Assembly: GCA_029204225.1 (NCBI GenBank)
Contig: CM055113.1
Location: forward strand, 25,583,462-25,647,461
Source of the DNA: Diphasiastrum complanatum
Lineage: Eukaryota; Streptophyta; Lycopodiopsida; Lycopodiales; Lycopodiaceae
Direction: 5' to 3'
Length of the DNA stretch: 64,000 bases
Shown piece after piece: positions 59,166 to 64,000 of the stretch. The position numbers and the translations under genes were made by a program. Position 1 is the stretch's first letter. Every line of letters starts with the position of its first letter. The notes under the pieces were generated by a model that worked only from the letters and a program-made list of their open reading frames with translations, had not been told where the DNA came from and made no database searches.

Positions 59166-59714
59166 ATCAATGATCACCTTAGAGTATTTGGCACCTCCAT
59201 GAATTTTGACACACCTTGATATACTGTCAAAATCCATTGTTTTCCAACCAAATCTTGGTCTTAGAATTTGTCGTCTTCACTGAGGCTAGATCTATCAAAG
59301 ATCAGTCCTCCAACAGCTCTACGAATTCTATCTCATAGATTTAGCCTGTTTTTTGTTAGAAAATCACTTTTTTCACTATTTCCCTTGTCTATCAACAAAA
59401 CCTCAGTATCAGAAATCGCCAGCCATACCACAAAATTGCCCACAGTGAGTACAATTTCTCTACACCCTCTGTGAATTTTCTCTCCAAAAAAATTCCAAAA
59501 AAACATACAAAAATCAGTATTTTGACAGAAAGCACCCCTTTTCAGAATTTGCGAGTACTGTAGTTAGATTCATTTGCCTGTCCATGATTTCTAGTATTGT
59601 CCACAAATTCTATTACAGTACAAAAGTCTAGTTTTGTCCAAAATTCTCCATTATTCAAGAAAACTATCTTTTTTAAAATTTTGGCCAAGTACAGTACTAC
59701 CCTGACCATCTGTA
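59166..59714. other. Spacer, no gene seen
   Basis: AT-rich sequence between a truncated copia and a gypsy gag frame; no domain. Confidence 0.45.
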
Positions 59715-60095
59715 TTGTTACTCTACTCCTCATATTGCATCATGTCTCGAGATTGTGCTAAATCCTCCAATCCAGCTCCTCCACGACTAGAATGCAGAAT
59801 TCCACATATAGATGCACCAAAGTACGATGCAATGTTACTCTATGGAACAGCCAAAGAGTGGTATCTTAACCTTGAAGCTCCTAATCTTGCTTCTTGGACT
59901 ACCCTCAAGGATGCTCTCGTCAAGCATTTCAAACCATCCAAACTGACTCAAAGCCCATTCATCCAAATCACCCATATCAAGATGCATTGCAAAGAGTCGA
60001 TTCAAAACTACATTGAGTGTTTTAAACATCTCAAAGTAGAATGTGTTGACAAAAATATCATTGAACGTATGGCCATCAAATCAAACTCGAGGTAG
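59715..60095 (+). pseudogene. Ty3/gypsy gag fragment
   Basis: Contains the Retrotrans_gag-type sequence: MLLYGTAKEWYLNL, SWTTLKDALVKHFKPS, and ESIQNYIECFKHLK, in the family's order and spacing. No zinc knuckle or protease follows; the frame ends at 60095. Confidence 0.75.
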
Positions 60096-61060
60096 TCTAG
60101 ATAACTAGCTTTCTAGTTAGAGTTGAAGTTACTTTTGTCTTCTTAGTGAGGTGTAGATCTAGAACCTAGCAAGGAGAAAATGAAGCTACTTTTGTAGGTC
60201 TAAGATTCAGAAAAGAGAGATTCTCATTGTCCTACCAACTCTCTTTTGTCATCTAGTAGAGAGATAGAGGCATTTGGCACCTAGAGTACTCTCTCTCTAC
60301 TCGAGTTCTAGAAGGCCATCATGTAGTATAAACAAGGGGGCATTGTATCTAAAAAATGTACTCTTTCAAGTAAAGCTTTCCATTTCTTCCATTTGATGTG
60401 TAAAGTAATGTAGATTGTGATGAATGCTCTTTTCTTGATCTTAACTAGCTTGCCTTTGATTTCCATCTCATGGTTTTTGGATTAAGAGCTAGTTCATTCT
60501 TTTGATCCTTTGTACTTGTTGCAGCTTCTCACGTGTGAAAAGTTGTCAGTTGGATCTTGTTACAAGCTAAAAGGTATGATGGATTGCCTCTGATTTGAGC
60601 CATCATGCACCCAATTTGGTGGTGTGAGTATTAGGTGCCATTATGTTGAAGTTTTGCTTGTTGAAGGAGTCCAAAAATGCAAATTTTGCATGATCTGAAC
60701 TTATGAATGCTTGCTGGACATGTTGGAATTCTTAATGTGAAAATTTTCAACATTTGCTTGACTAGTTTTAGGCCAAATTTGGTAATTTTGGCACATACTT
60801 TTGGATCTGACAATTCACACGTGTGAAAAAAGGTCTAGATGCTTTTATTTTAGTATATATTTAATATTGGAGAAGTCTCAAACTTCAAGAACTTCAAAAT
60901 GACACCAAAATCATCTCATTTGCCAAAATTGGCTATTTTAGGCTAATGGTGCCCTAAAATTGGGTCCTAAGTTCAAGAGAGAGGAGAGAGAGTCATCTCT
61001 CTCACCTATTTACACAGATGGCAAACACTGATTTCCATTCGTTTTTTCAATTGAGGACAC
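60096..61060. other. LTR-like spacer with CACGTG palindromes
   Basis: No ORF of note. It has TCACGTGTGA at about 60529-60538 and the perfect 14-bp palindrome TTCACACGTGTGAA at 60814-60827. Its place at the 3' side of the minus-strand copia at 61-63.5 kb suggests LTR sequence. Confidence 0.45.
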
Positions 61061-61064
61061 TCGT

Positions 61065-63514
61065 TCAATGTGTGATTTCCTGTACAAATAGAACACCAGA
61101 CATTTTCTCTGGTAGGAAAAGTCTTTGCAAACTTCTCAGGTTCCTTGTTCGCTTCTCCGTGGAAATTTTCCAATGCTTTGATCTTCTCATCATCCGAATG
61201 AAATGATACTGGATTTCTATGTGCTTGGATTTGCCATGAAATTTGGAATTCAGTGACAGTGAAATATAGCTCAAGTTGTCACACAAAATGGTGGTAGCAT
61301 TGAACTAAGTGTGATGTAAGTCATCTATGATGTACTATGCCTTTGTCAAAGAAAGCGCAATTGATTTTCACTTCCTTGAGTTTCACATAATCGGTCCCCC
61401 TGCCAGATAAAAACAGAACTTGGAGGTAGATTTTCTGGTAGAGACTGTTCTTCCCCAATCTGAGTCAAAATAGCCTCGTAGGACGAGTGGGTTGATAGAA
61501 TTTCCATCATAACATAAGATCTGATCTAAACTTTCCTGAATATATCTCATCACTCTCTTTAACGCTTTCCAATGAGAGATCCTGGGTAAAATCTTTGAAC
61601 TTAGTCGAAATATATTCCCCTCCATTACCTGATCTTAAGCATTTGATCTTTGCATTGAATTGGTTTCCCATTTCATTCTTGAATTTGAAAGATACAACAA
61701 ACACTTCATCCTTGCTTTTAAGAAATTAGACCCAAGTATACCTACTAAAGTCATCAATGAAAGTTGCATACATCTTTGCCACACCATTGCTAACAGAATG
61801 AATATCTGAATGCACAAGCTGAAAAACTTCTTTAGATCTAGAAGTAGATCTAGAATAAGCAAGTCTATGAGATTTGGACAAGGCACAGTGTTCACAAACC
61901 CTATTATTTGCAACAAGACTTTTAGGGAGACCAAGAACATGCTCTTTATTTGCCATTACCTCCAAAGATTCGAAATTGGGATGGCCCAACTCTTTTGCCA
62001 AAATTCTTGGTTTGTTAATCGTTCCCTAGCCATACATCCTTCATAATTAAAGATCACACATGCATCCAGTTTGAAAAGCTTCCCATGCCTTCTTCCTTGA
62101 GCAATCAAGGTTCCACATTTACTAATCAAACAAGCATCTCCAATGGACTCAAAATCAAGCCCCTTGTCAATCATTTGACTAACACTAAGCAAGTTCTTAG
62201 CGATTGAAGGAATGTACAATACATTTTCAAGATTAGTGCTCCTATTTGTTGAAAGAGAAATAAGAATTGTGCCTATGCTTTTGATGTCACATTGACCATT
62301 ATTTGTAGTATAGATGATGTTTCTCTCTCCCTCATAAGACAATATGGATGAAAAGTATTTGTTATGTCTTGTCATGTGAAATGAGGCTCCACTATGAATC
62401 CACCAAGGATCATTCCCATCTATATGTGCAAGCAAACTTGAAGTCATAACAAGTAATTCACAAATACTATGCTCTTCTTCATCTATTGCTCTCACCTTGC
62501 TCTTTTTCTTCTTATGACATTCATTGGCAAAATGACCTTTTATCCCACAATAAAAGCACTTGAACTTTGACTTATCTTTCTTTCAAAAAGAAGTAGATGC
62601 GGAAGAGGAAGAGTGATCATCGTGATCCGAATTACCACCTTTGGACCATTTGCCTTTTCCTTTGCCTTTGCCTTTGAACTTGCCTTTTGTGATGAAAGCC
62701 TCTTCACCTCCACCTTGCAAGGATGCACCATCAAGCTTTGATTGCAACCTATGTTCTTCAGCCAATAAGATTTCTTTCAAGTCAACCACACTTGGCAAAA
62801 CTCTTTGAATGACAAAACTTTGCACAAGGTTAACATGTTCATCTAGCAAACCATTCAACATAACTTGGACTATTTCACATCTTTTATGCTTTCATCAATG
62901 CATGCTAGATCATCACTTAAGGATATAACCCTCAAGACAAATTCATGAGCACTTTCACCCTCTCTTTGCCTACTAGAGCCTCCTTAGAGTCAATACCCTA
63001 GATGTGGACTTTGATTCAAAGAGCTTCTTGAAGGCATTCCATGCCTCACTTGCACTTTGACTCTTATCAACTTCCTTGAGAAATTCATTGGTAGCATTCA
63101 TTTTAATGATATGAAGAGCCCTTGTAGCCTTCTTATCAAACCTTGGTTGCTCTTGAAGTATGAGGGGTCTCTCTTCAATTCTTGCAACTATGTCCATGAG
63201 ATCATTCAACACCAAGATCTTCTATCCGTAGCTAAGATAGTTGATACAGGCATGTCAGTAACCTTCACGAAGAACACTTGTAAGCTGTTCGAGAAAGATT
63301 CTGATAACCTGGTTGCTAAAGGCAACAGAGAAGGAGATTTATATCACTTGAACATTCGAACAAGAATCGAACAAGTCAATCAAACTCATGAATCAACAGA
63401 TGTACTATGGCACAAGAGGCTATGTCACATGAACATGGTCACTTTCCAAGTAGAGTAGTTTGATGAACTCAACCTATCATTAGGTTCTAACATGATCCCA
63501 CCATTGGAAGCCAT
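61065..63514 (-). pseudogene. Ty1/copia element lacking reverse transcriptase
   Basis: Same family as the gag at 9.8-10.6 kb. Starts MASNGGIMLEPNDRL at 63514, is interrupted by foreign DNA (63216-63455), then resumes LNDLMDIVARIEERP, KKLFESKSTSRVLTLRR, NGLLDEHVNLVQSF, a KGKGKGKGKW tract and a CxxC knuckle near 62550. The protease reads WWIHSGASFHMT, with the catalytic Asp replaced by His. GAG-pre-integrase (LENVLYIPSIAKNLLSVSQM), HHCC finger (ELGHPNFESL, CEHCALSKSHRLA) and integrase start (FIDDFSRYTWV) follow. After LRSGNGGEYISTKFKDF the frame jumps to RNase H ([34 protein letters not shown]), so the rest of integrase and all of RT are missing. Confidence 0.85.
63216..63455 (+). mobile_element. 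Small inverted copia fragment inside gag
   Basis: Plus-strand frame reading LLSVAKIVDTGMSVTFTKN, LYHLNIRTR and VLWHKRLCHMNMVTF, a GAG-pre-integrase piece from another copia family. It sits inside the minus-strand gag and replaces about 12 codons of the NYSTWKVRMEFLL region. No LTR or terminal repeats accompany it. Confidence 0.75.
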
Positions 63515-64000
63515 GATTTTTCAATGTTTAGATTCTGTCCTAATGCACCTAGCACTCACTTTTCTCTCAACAAATGATGGATAAGGAGATCAATGAAGAT
63601 CTAGGACCCCAAAAACACTTCTATCTTGAACCTAGTGGTTTCCAAACATAGAAAGGAAGATTGAAACACATGCAACACTTTGCACACACTAAGAATGGAT
63701 TACAAACTCAAACTAACTTGAACACACTCTTGCTTAAGCTCTCAAACTTTTCAGCAAGTGACCAAATCAAGTTATGGTGTGAAGAGTTACTTGCATTCTT
63801 AGAAAATACACAAAACTAGGATGCCAAGTTTACCTAGTATTGAATCAACTTGATCAACATATGATCAACACACTAAGATATTGATTCAACTTGTAAACCC
63901 ACATGTAAACCACACTTCTAAAAGTTTATAAACTCCATCAAGTGATAAATACAAGCTTTAGAGGTGAATGTATACGCACGCTTAGTGAATCACAATACTA
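63515..64000 (-). other. Copia leader, no gene
   Basis: Sequence upstream of the minus-strand gag; AT-rich, stop-filled. The primer site and LTR of this element probably lie beyond the window. Confidence 0.5.

Overview
The window is a piece of a repeat-rich, AT-rich plant nuclear genome. The evidence is one intact multi-intron HD-ZIP class IV homeobox gene (a family confined to the plant lineage), plant-type Ty1/copia and Ty3/gypsy retroelements with tRNA-iMet and tRNA-Asp primer sites, and a CACTA transposase relic. Gene spacing and element density would fit a large-genome plant; a fern, lycophyte or other non-seed plant is only a guess, because no species marker can be read from the sequence.

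Layout: 0.36-3.6 kb holds a broken gene joining a histone H3-like fold (CENH3-like in places) to a Ulp1-type cysteine protease, with a convergent gene that has a possible ubiquitin-like segment. 4.9-6.0 kb carries a frameshifted SET-domain gene, 6.85-8.08 kb a CACTA transposase C-terminus, and 8.08-8.44 kb a very large AT/AC/GT/AT microsatellite. 9.2-18.4 kb is stacked copia and gypsy debris, mostly on the minus strand. 20.2-27.3 kb is the host gene with its promoter region, eleven coding exons (about 790 aa) and 3' flank. 27.3-30.9 kb is unassigned. 30.9-36.6 kb is a second, longer and inverted copy of the H3-Ulp1 element; two further unknown genes flank it, and a copia fragment replaces the protease core. 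37.2-40.6 kb is a minus-strand Ty3/gypsy chromovirus with a solo LTR inserted in its RNase H region and flanked by a 5-bp target duplication. 42.3-48.2 kb contains copia and gypsy remains, including an internally deleted copia family that also occurs at 14.3-15.6 kb. 48.3-64 kb is further degraded retroelement sequence separated by AT-rich spacer.

The only clearly functional host gene is the HD-ZIP IV regulator; its intron 1 contains an L1-box, the class of site that HD-ZIP IV proteins bind. The most unusual content is the two-copy element encoding H3-fold plus Ulp1, with a possible ubiquitin-like partner and two unknown neighbouring ORFs. Both copies are broken, but by different mutations, so an intact source copy once existed. 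A SET-domain relic lies 2 kb from the first copy. The grouping of histone, SUMO-protease and SET-like genes suggests, without proving, a mobile element that captured chromatin genes.
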